Source of the DNA: Notoacmeibacter ruber
Lineage (GTDB): Bacteria > Pseudomonadota > Alphaproteobacteria > Rhizobiales > Rhizobiaceae
Assembly (NCBI RefSeq): GCF_003668555.1
Contig: NZ_RCWN01000002.1
Location: forward strand, 62,001 to 126,000
Length of the DNA stretch: 64,000 nucleotides
Direction of reading: 5' to 3'
Numbering within the stretch: the stretch's first letter is position 1; each line of letters begins with the position of its first letter. Below are positions 33,617 to 42,269 of this stretch, piece after piece. The notes under the pieces are model-generated. The model was given only the letters and a program-made list of their open reading frames with translations, was not told the origin of the DNA and searched no databases. The translations under genes were made by a program, and so were the position numbers.

Positions 33617-34387
33617 ATGGCAGTCAGACAGATCGAAAACCTCATCGCGCTTCTGGAATATTTTGCCGAGCGGCAGGAGCCTGCGACATTGGCCGACATC
33701 GCGCGCGATTTCGGATGGCCCCGGTCGAGCGCCCATAACATCCTGATAACACTGTCATATGCCGGATATCTCTACGAGCCGAAGGCGCGTGGCGGCTACT
33801 ACCCGTCCTCGCGCTGGACCCAGCTTGGCCAGGCCTTTTCCGATGGCGAACCGCTGCCCGAAGCGCTGCGCAACATCATCGTCGACCTGGGCAAGCGGAC
33901 GGGGGAAACGGCCTGGATCTCGGCCCCCTCGGGGCTTTACGCGGTCTTCCTGGCGGTGGTCGAATCCCTTGCGGCGGTGCGCTACGCGGCGCAGGTCGGC
34001 AACCGGGTGCCGATCCACATCACCGCGTCGGGGCAGGCCCTGATGTCGCAGATGCCCGAGCGCGACCGGGAGATTCTGTTGCGCAAGGCTTCCTACGGCA
34101 ACTGGGGCCGCAATGCCGCGCGCAGCATCGAGGAGGTGCGCCAGCAGATGGCCGAGGCCGCCGAGCGCGGCTGGTTCAAGTCCGCCTCCTACTTTTCGCC
34201 CGACCTGGGTGGGGTGGCGGTGCCGATCGTGCTGGGCAGCCGGGTCTTCTCGGTCACCGTGGCCGGGCCGATCTACCGCATGGAAGACCGCTTTGCCCCC
34301 TATGCGGAAGAGATCTACGCCGCCATCGCGCGCGAGCTGGGCGCGGATCATTGCGCCCGCACGCTGAAGGGGATCCGACTGCCCTGA
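33617..34387 (+). CDS. IclR-family transcriptional regulator
   Basis: Likely local regulator of the CoA/TRAP operon, from which it is divergently transcribed. Start at ATG 33617 (MAVRQIENLIALLEYF), 256 residues. Winged HTH in the first 75 residues: ATLADIARDFGWPRSSAHNI then LITLSYAGYLYEPKARGGYY. The C-terminal IclR ligand domain has GETAWISAPSGLYAVFL, VPIHITASGQALMSQM and SVTVAGPIYRMEDR. The ligand is probably the operon's substrate or a CoA intermediate. Confidence 0.9.
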   Translation: MAVRQIENLIALLEYFAERQEPATLADIARDFGWPRSSAHNILITLSYAGYLYEPKARGGYYPSSRWTQLGQAFSDGEPLPEALRNIIVDLGKRTGETAWISAPSGLYAVFLAVVESLAAVRYAAQVGNRVPIHITASGQALMSQMPERDREILLRKASYGNWGRNAARSIEEVRQQMAEAAERGWFKSASYFSPDLGGVAVPIVLGSRVFSVTVAGPIYRMEDRFAPYAEEIYAAIARELGADHCARTLKGIRLP

Positions 34388-34396
34388 AGGCCCTGC

Positions 34397-34948
34397 CTAG
34401 AGCGGCATCGAGGTCAGGCAGCGCACCAGTTCCAGCGAATTGCGCACGCCGAACCGGGTCATCAGCCGGTTCTTGTGGACATGCACCGTGCGCGGCGAGA
34501 TCTCGAGCCGCCGGGCGATTTCCTTTGCCGTCAGTCCCTCGACCAGCAGCACGCCGACCTGCCGTTCGCGGCGCGACAGGGCGGCCACGGGGCGTTCGCG
34601 CGACAGATCGGCAAAGCTCCAGACGGCGCGGGCCAGGGGCGCGGCGGGGTCCAGCGCCTGGCCCCGCACCCGGCACCAGAACAGCGCGCCATCCTTGCGG
34701 CGCATGATCCGTTCATCGGCGTAATCGCCATGCTGACCCAGCTCGCGCGTCCAGTGCGCGCCGGTCTGGGTGAAGTCGTCCGGAGACGGATAGAGCAGCG
34801 CCAGCGAGGCGCCCTCCAGCTCGGCCACCTCGTAGCCGAAGATCGCCGCGAAGCGGGCGTTCAGCCGCAGCATCTGGCGGTTCTCGGTGTAGACCAGCCC
34901 GACGGGCGCATGGTCGAAAATGGCGCTGTCTGCGATCTGGCCGGTCAT
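34397..34948 (-). CDS. PAS-LuxR-type transcriptional regulator
   Basis: A 183-residue protein with a PAS domain at about 8-115 (DHAPVGLVYTENRQMLRLN, FGYEVAELEGASL, MRRKDGALFWCRVRG) and a LuxR HTH at about 118-183 (LSRRERQVGVLLVEGLTAKE, ISPRTVHVHKNRLM). No phosphoreceiver domain, so it senses a ligand or redox state directly through PAS, or partners a kinase not in the window. It is convergent with the IclR gene (9 bp apart) and divergent from the thiolase. Confidence 0.88.
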   Translation of the reverse strand: MTGQIADSAIFDHAPVGLVYTENRQMLRLNARFAAIFGYEVAELEGASLALLYPSPDDFTQTGAHWTRELGQHGDYADERIMRRKDGALFWCRVRGQALDPAAPLARAVWSFADLSRERPVAALSRRERQVGVLLVEGLTAKEIARRLEISPRTVHVHKNRLMTRFGVRNSLELVRCLTSMPL

Positions 34949-35030
34949 CGGTGGGTTCCGGATTAGGTAACTTTGCGGACTACCCGCGCGCCGCGGCAGG
35001 GATAGGATCCGGCGCCAAAGGGAGGATCAC

Positions 35031-36191
35031 ATGCAACCATGTATTGCTGGCTGGGGCCACACCAAATTCGGCGCGCTGAAGGATCAGGGGCTGGAGGAGC
35101 TGATACAGGCCGCCGCGCGGGAGGCGCTGGATCACGCTGGCGTGGCGCCCGGTGATGTCGACGGTGTCTGGCTGGGGCATTTCAACTCGGGGCTTGTGCC
35201 CGACGGCTTTCCCTCTTCGCTGGTGCTGGGGCTGGATGACGCGCTGCGCTTCACCCCCGCGACCCGCTGCGAGAACGCCTGCGCCTCGGGCTCTGCCGCC
35301 ATCTGGTCGGCGCTGAACGCCATCCGCGCGGGCGAGGCCAGGATCGCCCTAGTGGTCGGGGCCGAGAAGATGACCGACCTCGACACCGCCGGGGTGACCA
35401 AGGCGCTGTCCGGGGCGTCCTACCAGAAGGAAGAAGCGGGGGTGTCCTTCCCGCAGATCTTCGCGCGGATCGCCGGGCAGTACTTCCAGAGCTACGGCGA
35501 CCAGTCCCGGACGCTGGCCCGTATCGCGGTGAAGAACCATGCCAATGCCATGGCCAACCCCTTGGCACATATGCAGAAAGTGGTGACGCAGGACTTTTGC
35601 AACACGATCTCGGAGAAGAACCCGATGATCGCCGCGCCGCTGCGCATGACCGATTGCTCGCTGATCACCGACGGAGCCGCCGCGCTGGTGATCGTCGCGC
35701 CCGAGCTGGCCGGGTCATTCCCCCGCGCCGTCACCTTCCGTGCCGCGGCGCAGGTGAATGACGTGCTGCCCATGTCGCGCCGCGACATGACCGAGCTGAC
35801 CGGCCCCCGCGTGGCGTTCGAGCGCGCCTTTGATCAGGCCGGGGTGGGCCTCGGGGATATCGGTTTCGCCGAGGTGCACGATTGCTTCACCATCGCCGAG
35901 CTGATGATCTACGAGGCCATGGGCCTGACGCCCAAGGGGCAGGGCGCCCGGGCCGTCGCCGAGGGCACGGTGATGAAGGGCGGGCGCATGCCGGTGAATC
36001 TCTCCGGCGGGCTCAAGGCCAAGGGCCACCCGGTGGGCGCCACCGGCGTGTCGATGCATGTGATGGCCGCGCGGCAGGTCACCGGCACCGCCGATGAGAT
36101 GCAGGCCGAACGCGCCGATCTGGGGATGGTCTTCAACATGGGCGGCTCCGGCGTGGCGAACTACTGCTCCATCCTGGAGGCGGTGAAATGA
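35031..36191 (+). CDS. Thiolase (acetyl-CoA acetyltransferase family, SCP2-type)
   Basis: Condenses or cleaves beta-ketoacyl-CoA. It is 386 residues with nucleophilic Cys84 in ENACASGSAA, EVHDCFTIAEL (about 281, the HDC-type motif that replaces NEA in SCP2-type thiolases), and GGLKAKGHPVGATGVSMHV near 328-346. The RBS AGGGAGG is good. The stop overlaps the start of the ligase by 4 bp, so the two are co-translated and probably act in one degradation route. Confidence 0.92.
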   Translation: MQPCIAGWGHTKFGALKDQGLEELIQAAAREALDHAGVAPGDVDGVWLGHFNSGLVPDGFPSSLVLGLDDALRFTPATRCENACASGSAAIWSALNAIRAGEARIALVVGAEKMTDLDTAGVTKALSGASYQKEEAGVSFPQIFARIAGQYFQSYGDQSRTLARIAVKNHANAMANPLAHMQKVVTQDFCNTISEKNPMIAAPLRMTDCSLITDGAAALVIVAPELAGSFPRAVTFRAAAQVNDVLPMSRRDMTELTGPRVAFERAFDQAGVGLGDIGFAEVHDCFTIAELMIYEAMGLTPKGQGARAVAEGTVMKGGRMPVNLSGGLKAKGHPVGATGVSMHVMAARQVTGTADEMQAERADLGMVFNMGGSGVANYCSILEAVK

Positions 36192-37708
36192 ACCCGGCGG
36201 AGTGGCTGGCGCGGATCGCGCGCGTGACCCCCGACGCCCCGGCTCTGTTTCTGGGTGACAAGCTGGTGGCCGATTACGGCGCCTTCTCCCGGGATGCGGC
36301 GGCCATCGGCGCGGGGCTTGTGGCCCGCGGCATCGGCCCGGGGGACCGGGTGGCGCTGTTCATGCCCAATTCCATCGATTACCTGCCGATCTTCTACGGC
36401 ATCCTCTACGCCGGGGCGACGGCGGTGCCGGTGAACGGCAAGCTGCACGCCAGGGAGGCCGCCTGGATCGTGGCCCATTCCGACGCCCGTCTGGTCTTTG
36501 CCAAGGACCCGCAGGCCCTGCGCGCCACCGGCGACATCGCGGGCGTGCCCTGCCTGGCGCCCGGAGGGGAGGAGATGGCGGCGCTGCGCGCCACGCCGCC
36601 GCTGGCAGCGCCCGCGCCGATGCAGGTCGAGGATCCGGCCTGGCTTTTCTACACCTCCGGCACCACCGGGCGGCCCAAGGGTGCGATCCTCAGCTGCGGC
36701 AACCTGATGGCCATGTCGCTGAGCTATTTCGCCGATGTCGACGAGGTCGCGGCGGGCGATGCCGCGCTCTACGCCGCGCCGCTGTCGCACGGGGCGGGGC
36801 TGTACAATTTCGTCCATGTCCTGCGCGGCGCGCGCCACGTGGTGCCCGAGAGCGGCGGCTTCGATCCGGCAGAGATCTTCGCTTTGGCGCAGACGCTGGG
36901 CAACGTGTCGATGTTCGCCGCGCCGACCATGGTCAAGCGCATGGTGGACCATGCCCGCGCGGGTGGCGGTACGGGCGAAGGCATCAAGACCATCGTTTAT
37001 GGCGGCGGGCCGATGTATCTGGCGGACATCAAGGATGCGCTGGCGGTCATGGGTCCGAAATTCGTGCAGATTTACGGCCAGGGCGAGGCGCCAATGACCA
37101 TCACCGCGCTCAGCCGCGCCGACATCTCCGACCGCGATGCCCCGGGCTGGGAGAGGCGCCTGGCTTCGGTCGGGCGCGCCCATGCGGTGGCCGAGCTGCG
37201 CATCCTGGATGCCCGGGGCGCGCCGCTGCCGCCGGGCGAGGCCGGCGAGATCGCCGTGCGCGGGCCACAGGTGATGCAGGGGTATCTCGAGAATCCCGAA
37301 GCCAGTGCAAAATCGCTCCGAGATGGCTGGCTGATGACGGGCGATCTGGGTCATCTGGACAATCAGGGCTACCTGTTCCTGCATGACCGCGCGAAAGATC
37401 TGGTCATCTCGGGCGGATCCAACATCTACCCGCGCGAGGTCGAAGAGGCGCTGTTGACCCACCCCGGGGTCAGCGAGGTGTCCGTGATCGGCGTGCCCGA
37501 CACGGAATGGGGCGAAATCGTTGTGGCGTTTGTCGTACCTGTCGGCGATGGCCAGCCCGAAATGACCGAGCTGGACGATACCTGCACCTCGCTGATTGCA
37601 AGGTTCAAGAAACCCAAGCGCTACATCTTTGTCCCTGAACTGCCGAAGAACAACTACGGCAAGGTTCTGAAGACCGATCTGCGCGCCCGGATGCAGAACG
37701 GATCCTAG
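36188..37708 (+). CDS. AMP-forming acyl-CoA synthetase
   Basis: ANL-family ligase that activates a carboxylic acid with ATP and CoA. It is 506 residues: P-loop FYTSGTTGRPKGAIL (about 154-168), MYLADIKDAL and QIYGQGEAPMT (A5 region), GWLMTGDLGHLDNQGYLFLHD, SGGSNIYPREVEEAL (A8), and the catalytic Lys in NNYGKVLKTDLR near the C-terminus. The stop codon overlaps the end of a degraded transposase reading the other way (CCTAGG at 37704-37709), so the gene ends exactly where insertion-sequence DNA begins. Confidence 0.93.
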   Translation: MNPAEWLARIARVTPDAPALFLGDKLVADYGAFSRDAAAIGAGLVARGIGPGDRVALFMPNSIDYLPIFYGILYAGATAVPVNGKLHAREAAWIVAHSDARLVFAKDPQALRATGDIAGVPCLAPGGEEMAALRATPPLAAPAPMQVEDPAWLFYTSGTTGRPKGAILSCGNLMAMSLSYFADVDEVAAGDAALYAAPLSHGAGLYNFVHVLRGARHVVPESGGFDPAEIFALAQTLGNVSMFAAPTMVKRMVDHARAGGGTGEGIKTIVYGGGPMYLADIKDALAVMGPKFVQIYGQGEAPMTITALSRADISDRDAPGWERRLASVGRAHAVAELRILDARGAPLPPGEAGEIAVRGPQVMQGYLENPEASAKSLRDGWLMTGDLGHLDNQGYLFLHDRAKDLVISGGSNIYPREVEEALLTHPGVSEVSVIGVPDTEWGEIVVAFVVPVGDGQPEMTELDDTCTSLIARFKKPKRYIFVPELPKNNYGKVLKTDLRARMQNGS

Positions 37709-39038
37709 GCGCTGCCACTGCCCTCGACCTCTTGCTGAAGCTCGAGAGCGCGACGGGCGGCGCCCCAGCCCGACAGGTGATGCGCCCTGAGCATCTCGCG
37801 CAGCAGGGCGCCTGCGCCCAACGCTCGGGATCGCGGTATGAGCCTTGATCCAGGTCAGCACTTCGCCGAGCCTTTTGTTCTCGGTGACCGCCGTGTGTGT
37901 AACGCGTTGCTCCTTATCGAAAACGGTGTAGGGCAGGGGGCACGCTTTCCATCGAACATTCAGCAGGCCGTTGGCAAATTCGTAGATATCGACGTATTTG
38001 CCGACCAGCCCGCGCGAAAGCTCGTTCTTCTCGAGAATGATTTGCCTGCGCTCGTAGGAGAACGACAGCTGCTGGCCGACATAATGCTGTTCCCGCTTGC
38101 ACAGCACATCACGCAGACGATCCGGGGCAACATTCAGCGCGCGATGCAGATTGTCCGGTCGGGCAGGAACTTGGCGAATCTCTCGTTGAAGTCAGCCATG
38201 AAGGCTGGCAGGAACGCATTGGCCGCCTCGATGTTCGATATGCCGGCGAGGCGCAGTTCCTTCACAAGCCGATCCTGCAGCGTTCGATTGACCCTCTCGA
38301 CCCGGCCTTTGGCCTGACTTGAGTTGGCGCACAGGATCTCGATATTGTGTTCCGCCAGCGCCCGGCCGAACTGCGTCATGCCGCGGCCAGCCCTCGCACC
38401 CTGCTTGGCGACGCGAAACACTGTGTGCTTGTCGGAATAGAACGCCACTGGGCACCCGTGCGCCTTCAGATACAGCTCCAGCGCCTCAAAGTAGCTGAAT
38501 GTGCTCTCCGACTTCACAAAGCGCAGTTGCTGAAGCTTGCTCGTCGCATCATCGATGAAGACGAGCAGGGTGCAAGGATCATTCCGCTCCTCGAACCAAC
38601 GGTGATCGCTGCCGTCGATCTGGACCAGTTCGCCGTATGACTCTCGCCGCAATCTCGGCTGATGGAACGTCTCCGGTGCTGCTTGCGTGACAGCCAGATC
38701 CCGGCTTCCACCATCCACTTGCGCAAGGTCTCGCGCGAAACAATCAGGCCGTGATTCGTCGCCAGCTTCTCAGCCGCCAGGGTTGGCCCGAAATCGCAAT
38801 AGTGTTCTTGAACCAACCAAACCGCTAGCTCTCCGACGCCGGCGACATATCGATGGTTCGGTGGTCTTCCTCGAGCCTTGTGCCGAAGTGCTGCAGCGCC
38901 TTCGTCTCGGAACGCCTTCATCAGGCGCTGCACTTGGCGTTCACTCGGATCCAGAACACGTGCCGCCGACACGACCCTCATGCGCCGTTCCAAAACCCCT
39001 GAAAGCACCTCGATACGCTGTAACTCGCGTTCGCTCAT
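37705..39038 (-). pseudogene. ISNCY-type transposase pseudogene
   Basis: A full transposase is recoverable only across frames. Frame 1 from ATG 39038: MSERELQRIEVLSGVLERRM, DPSERQVQRLMKAFRDEG, HKARGRPPNHRY. A shift near 38670 leads to RLRRESYGELVQIDGSDHRW, VFIDDATSKLQQL, FYSDKHTVFRV and NSSQAKGRVERVNRTLQDR. Another shift near 38160 leads to LNVAPDRLRDVLCKREQHYV and GKYVDIYEFANGLLNVRW; a further one precedes the end near 37705. The ESYGELVQIDGSDHRW and SQAKGRVER motifs are those of the ISNCY transposases I know. Inactive. Confidence 0.85.
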
Positions 39039-39202
39039 CAAAATCAGTCCCAATCGGAAGCCTCCCATGCCGTAGAGGTGGACACTGGCACCTCAACGAC
39101 AGGAGCGACATTCCTACTTTGCAGAAACAGGACATTCTAACGTTGCGCCTATATGGGGCGATTGCATAATTTATCTTATGGAACTAGGTCGTATTTTTCT
39201 TT

Positions 39203-39367
39203 ATGATTTCTGTATCTTATAAAGTTGATCAAAGCCTGCGCAGTGCGCTGATTGGCCTGCCCTTCGTGTTGGTCCCCGTCTTCTGCTGGCTCTATCCCCT
39301 GCCCTTCTTTGCTGCGATGGACAGGACGGACGGGTTTGGCGAGCGCGGGGTCAACATCTACGTCTGA
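39203..39367 (+). CDS. Small membrane-like ORF, possibly a gene fragment (54 aa)
   Basis: MISVSYKVDQSLRSALIGLP opens a 54-codon frame with one hydrophobic segment (LPFVLVPVFCWLYPLPFFAA) and a polar end DRTDGFGERGVNIYV. No recognised family. It lies between the ISNCY remnant and a truncated globin gene, an area with several deletions, so it may be the remnant of a longer membrane protein rather than an intact gene. Confidence 0.3.
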   Translation: MISVSYKVDQSLRSALIGLPFVLVPVFCWLYPLPFFAAMDRTDGFGERGVNIYV

Positions 39368-39448
39368 ATGCGGATCGGGGAATCGCCCTGGCTTTTCGGA
39401 AAAGTGGCCGCAAGCGCCGGCCAATGCATTGGTCACCATGTGCCCATG

Positions 39449-39613
39449 TCAGCGTTCATCCGGAACCCGGGCGCGGAAAACAGGTCCGATCACCGGGTCC
39501 TCACGCGCGGCGGCATAGAAATTATAGACGACCTCGCGGATCATCGCCTCGTCGAGGCCCTCGGCCACCGCTTCGGGGAAGCGAGGCACGGGCTGGGTAT
39601 TGCGAGCAGCCAT
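39449..39613 (-). pseudogene. Group III truncated-hemoglobin gene, 3' part lost
   Basis: ATG 39613 overlaps the stop of the upstream regulator gene (TAATG). The 54-codon frame reads EAMIREVVYNFYAAAREDPV then IGPVFRARVPDER, which is the N-terminal part of group III truncated globins (helices B-E). Those proteins are about 130 residues; here the frame stops just after VPDER, and the following bases continue as HMGTM in another frame, as expected after a short deletion, before unrelated sequence. The proximal-His half is missing, so no functional heme protein is made. Confidence 0.7.
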
Positions 39614-40275
39614 TAGGTAACCTCTCGGATGACGTAGGTGCAGCGCCGGCCTCCGCCGACGATATGCTCCACCCGCTCGACAGAGACGCCGTCGCCCAGA
39701 ACGTCCTCGAACACCGCTTTCTCGGCACGGCAGAAACCTTGGCAGAACGTCGCCGCGGCGCAGATCGGGCAGTGATTTTCTACCAGCAGAAGCTCCCCGT
39801 CCGCGCCCTCTTCAGCGGTGGCCATGTAACCCTCGGCGTTTCGCAGCTCGGCGAGCTTTCCGACGCGGTCGCCGAGGGTCATGCAGTCCGCCATCGCCTC
39901 TTCGTAGAGCGCCTGCGTCGTCGACTCGCGCGCATGGATGATCCGGTCCAGTGCATGCTCGCCCAGAACGACCGAGATGCTGCGCAGAATGTCAACGGTC
40001 AACGCGGCGTGGGTATCGGGAAACCGGGCCTGCCCTTTTTCGGTTAGGTGCCAGTGAAACGCCGGCCGTCCCCGCCCGGCGGACTTGCGTTCGTCCGACA
40101 CGAGGCCGTCCTCGGCCAGCTTCACGAGTTGCTGGCGCGCGGCCTCTCCGGTCGTGCCAAGGCGCGCGCCGACCTGCGCCGATGTCAGCGCGCCATGCAT
40201 CTTGAGCGCCATGAGGATGCGTTCGGCGGCGGAGCGTGGCGACCAGTTCGTTTTTTCCAAGTCATCACTTGACAT
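39613..40275 (-). CDS. COG2345/SufR-like Fe-S transcriptional regulator
   Basis: 220 residues from ATG 40275. N-terminal winged HTH: ERILMALKMHGALTSAQVGA, TTGEAARQQLVKLAEDGLVS, GRGRPAFHWHLTEKG. The C-terminal half carries clustered cysteines Cys169, Cys172, Cys178 and Cys182 (ENHCPICAAATFCQGFC) plus Cys212 (RRCTYVI), the layout of SufR-like proteins that hold an Fe-S cluster. It is divergent from the superoxide dismutase gene across an 87-bp gap, so it probably represses or activates that gene and itself in response to oxidative or nitrosative stress. Confidence 0.85.
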   Translation of the reverse strand: MSSDDLEKTNWSPRSAAERILMALKMHGALTSAQVGARLGTTGEAARQQLVKLAEDGLVSDERKSAGRGRPAFHWHLTEKGQARFPDTHAALTVDILRSISVVLGEHALDRIIHARESTTQALYEEAMADCMTLGDRVGKLAELRNAEGYMATAEEGADGELLLVENHCPICAAATFCQGFCRAEKAVFEDVLGDGVSVERVEHIVGGGRRCTYVIREVT

Positions 40276-40362
40276 ATTTGCCCAAGAGTTTTCAAAGCTG
40301 TTGTTTGCATTAATAGCGTGCCGCATAACGCGGCGCAACCACATCACATGAAGGAGCCCCAC

Positions 40363-40965
40363 ATGGCCTTCGAACTGCCCGCCCTGAACTTCTCACATTC
40401 TAGCCTAGAAGACCGCGGCATGAGCACCGAGACGCTCGAATTGCACCACGACAAGCATCACCAGGCCTACGTCACGGCGCTCAACGGCTTCGTCGAGAAG
40501 AACGCCGACCTGCAGGGTAAAACGCTGGAGGAGATCGTCACCACAACCTACGGCGATGCCGATCGCGAGGGCATCTTCAACCAGGCGGGCCAGCATTGGA
40601 ATCACATCCACTTCTGGAATGCGCTGTCGCCCGACGGCGGCCGCCTCCCCGGCGCGCTCGAGACCAAACTGAACGCGGATTTCGGCTCGGTCGATACGTT
40701 CAAGCAGGCGTTCAAGACCGTCGCCACCGGCCAGTTCGGCTCGGGCTGGGCATGGCTGATCCAGAAGCCGGATGGCAGCCTCGGCGTGACCAAGACGCCC
40801 AATGGGGTGAACCCGCTCGCCACCGGCGAAGGCACTGCGCTTCTCGGCCTCGATGTGTGGGAGCACAGCTACTACGTCGACTTCCGTAACCGCCGGCCGG
40901 ACTACGTCGATAACTTCCTGGGCCGGCTCGCGAACTACGAGTTCGCCGCGGCCAACCTCGCCTGA
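40363..40965 (+). CDS. sodB: Iron/manganese superoxide dismutase
   Basis: Converts superoxide to hydrogen peroxide and oxygen. 200 residues from ATG 40363 (after AAGGAG). Metal ligands by alignment with E. coli SodB: His28 (ELHHDKHH), His81 (HWNHIHFW), Asp164 and His168 (LDVWEHSYYVD). Gln77 in AGQHWNH is at the position that holds the active-site Gln in iron enzymes, favouring Fe or cambialistic use. No signal peptide, so cytoplasmic. A perfect hairpin follows the stop. Confidence 0.95.
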   Translation: MAFELPALNFSHSSLEDRGMSTETLELHHDKHHQAYVTALNGFVEKNADLQGKTLEEIVTTTYGDADREGIFNQAGQHWNHIHFWNALSPDGGRLPGALETKLNADFGSVDTFKQAFKTVATGQFGSGWAWLIQKPDGSLGVTKTPNGVNPLATGEGTALLGLDVWEHSYYVDFRNRRPDYVDNFLGRLANYEFAAANLA

Positions 40966-40974
40966 TGCTTTGAT

Positions 40975-40999
40975 CCATGCGCGCGTTAGGCGCGCATGG
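40975..40999 (+). terminator. Perfect 10-bp hairpin between superoxide dismutase and ferredoxin genes
   Basis: CCATGCGCGC (40975-40984) and GCGCGCATGG (40990-40999) pair perfectly around GTTAG, 9 bp after the sod stop and 26 bp before the ferredoxin start. There is no T-run, so it may be a weak terminator, an mRNA-stabilising stem or an attenuator that lowers expression of the downstream genes. Confidence 0.6.
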
Positions 41000-41025
41000 G
41001 CCTTGTCCGAACCCGCGAGCCCGCC

Positions 41026-41370
41026 ATGACATACATCGTCACCGAGAACTGCATCGCCTGCAAATACATGGACTGCGTCGAAGTCTGCCCCGTCGACTGC
41101 TTCTACGAGGGAGAGAACACGCTGGTGATCCACCCCGATGAGTGCATCGATTGTGGCGTGTGCGAACCCGAATGCCCCGCCGAGGCGATCCGGTCCGACA
41201 CCGAGCCGGACAGCGAGCGCTGGGTCGAATTCAATCGCAAATATGCCGAGATGTGGCCTGTCATTACCGCGGCCGGCGATCCGCCTGCGAATGCCGAGGC
41301 GATGGACGGCGTGCCGAACAAGCTCCAGACGCATTTCTCGCCGGAGCCGGGGCAGAAGGGCGCGTCATGA
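41026..41370 (+). CDS. fdxA: 7Fe ferredoxin
   Basis: Small electron carrier with one 3Fe-4S and one 4Fe-4S cluster. 114 residues from ATG 41026 ([17 protein letters not shown]). Cysteine motifs: [18 protein letters not shown] and [16 protein letters not shown], the usual FdxA arrangement, followed by the long C-terminal extension [16 protein letters not shown] typical of Azotobacter-type ferredoxin I. The stop overlaps the start of the flavin reductase-like gene, suggesting they work as a redox pair. Confidence 0.94.
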   Translation: MTYIVTENCIACKYMDCVEVCPVDCFYEGENTLVIHPDECIDCGVCEPECPAEAIRSDTEPDSERWVEFNRKYAEMWPVITAAGDPPANAEAMDGVPNKLQTHFSPEPGQKGAS

Positions 41371-41870
41371 CTGCCACCGCACAGTTGGACGAAACGGCGA
41401 GCGCGTTCCGCGAGGCCATGGCGTCGCTCGCCGCGACGGCCTGCGTGGTCACGGCCGCCGTTGGAGACGAACGCGTGGGACGCACGGTGACGGCGGCGCT
41501 GTCGCTGGCCGTCGACCCGCCCTCGCTGTTGGTGTCTATCGATACCAACGCGCACCTCGCATCGCTGATCCGGGAGTGCAGCGGCTTCTCGTTCGCGATG
41601 CTGCAGGCCGGACAGCAGACAGTCGCCGAGGCCTTTGCCGGGAAGGTTCCGCGCGACCAGCGCTTCGAGCACGGCGAATGGGAGGCGTGGCCTTCCGGTC
41701 ATCCCCGCCTTCGCAGCGCGACAGTGGCGATGGACTGTGCCCTCGTCGAAAATATCGTGACCGAGGATCACGTCCTCTTCGTCGGGCGGCCGCTTGCCAT
41801 CGACCTCGCCGAGAACCGCGCCCCGCTGATCTGGCACGACCGTCGTTTCACAACAATCCGTCCGCTCTAA
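41367..41870 (+). CDS. Flavin reductase-like domain protein
   Basis: 167-residue FMN-binding split-barrel protein of the HpaC/flavin reductase-like group, which reduces flavin with NAD(P)H or takes electrons from a partner. Seen: [77 protein letters not shown] 41367 overlaps the ferredoxin stop. Coupling to FdxA suggests ferredoxin as electron donor; this is inference. Confidence 0.87.
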   Translation: MTATAQLDETASAFREAMASLAATACVVTAAVGDERVGRTVTAALSLAVDPPSLLVSIDTNAHLASLIRECSGFSFAMLQAGQQTVAEAFAGKVPRDQRFEHGEWEAWPSGHPRLRSATVAMDCALVENIVTEDHVLFVGRPLAIDLAENRAPLIWHDRRFTTIRPL

Positions 41871-41912
41871 GCGAGCTGTCCAATCCTCCAGATACGAACC
41901 TGAGGACGATCC

Positions 41913-42269
41913 ATGTCCATGATCCCCTGGCGCCACGTCTTCGCTGGCGCGCTTGCCGTATTCTTCCTGCTGGGTGGCACCTTGAACATCTTCGCCAGCC
42001 AAGAGATCCGGGCCAACTATGACCGGTGGGGCTACCCCGACTGGTTTCCCTACCTCACCGGCCTGCTGGAATGGACCGCGGCTGCTCTGATCGCGCTTCC
42101 CCGAACACGCCTGTTTGGTAGCATCCTTGCAGTCTGCGTCATGGGGGCCGCGTCCGCGACCGTTCTTCTGCACGGAGAATTCGGTCACGCCGTGCCGCCA
42201 CTGGTCACACTTGCTCTTGTCGCGGCGAACGGATGGTTGACAAGAAAACGACAAATCGCGGTCGTCTGA
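41913..42269 (+). CDS. DoxX-family membrane protein
   Basis: 118 residues with four hydrophobic segments: VFAGALAVFFLLGGTLNIFA, WFPYLTGLLEWTAAALIALP, ILAVCVMGAASATVLLHGEF and VPPLVTLALVAANGWL. The NYDRWGYPDWFPYLTGLLEW stretch is characteristic of DoxX-like proteins, several of which affect redox or thiol stress tolerance. It ends the superoxide dismutase cluster, 42 bp after the flavin reductase gene. Confidence 0.8.
   Translation: MSMIPWRHVFAGALAVFFLLGGTLNIFASQEIRANYDRWGYPDWFPYLTGLLEWTAAALIALPRTRLFGSILAVCVMGAASATVLLHGEFGHAVPPLVTLALVAANGWLTRKRQIAVV

Noticed and set aside
36161..38107. 648-codon minus-strand frame over the CoA ligase
   Set aside because: Mostly antisense to a well-supported ligase; only its N-terminal part is real, as part of the broken ISNCY transposase.
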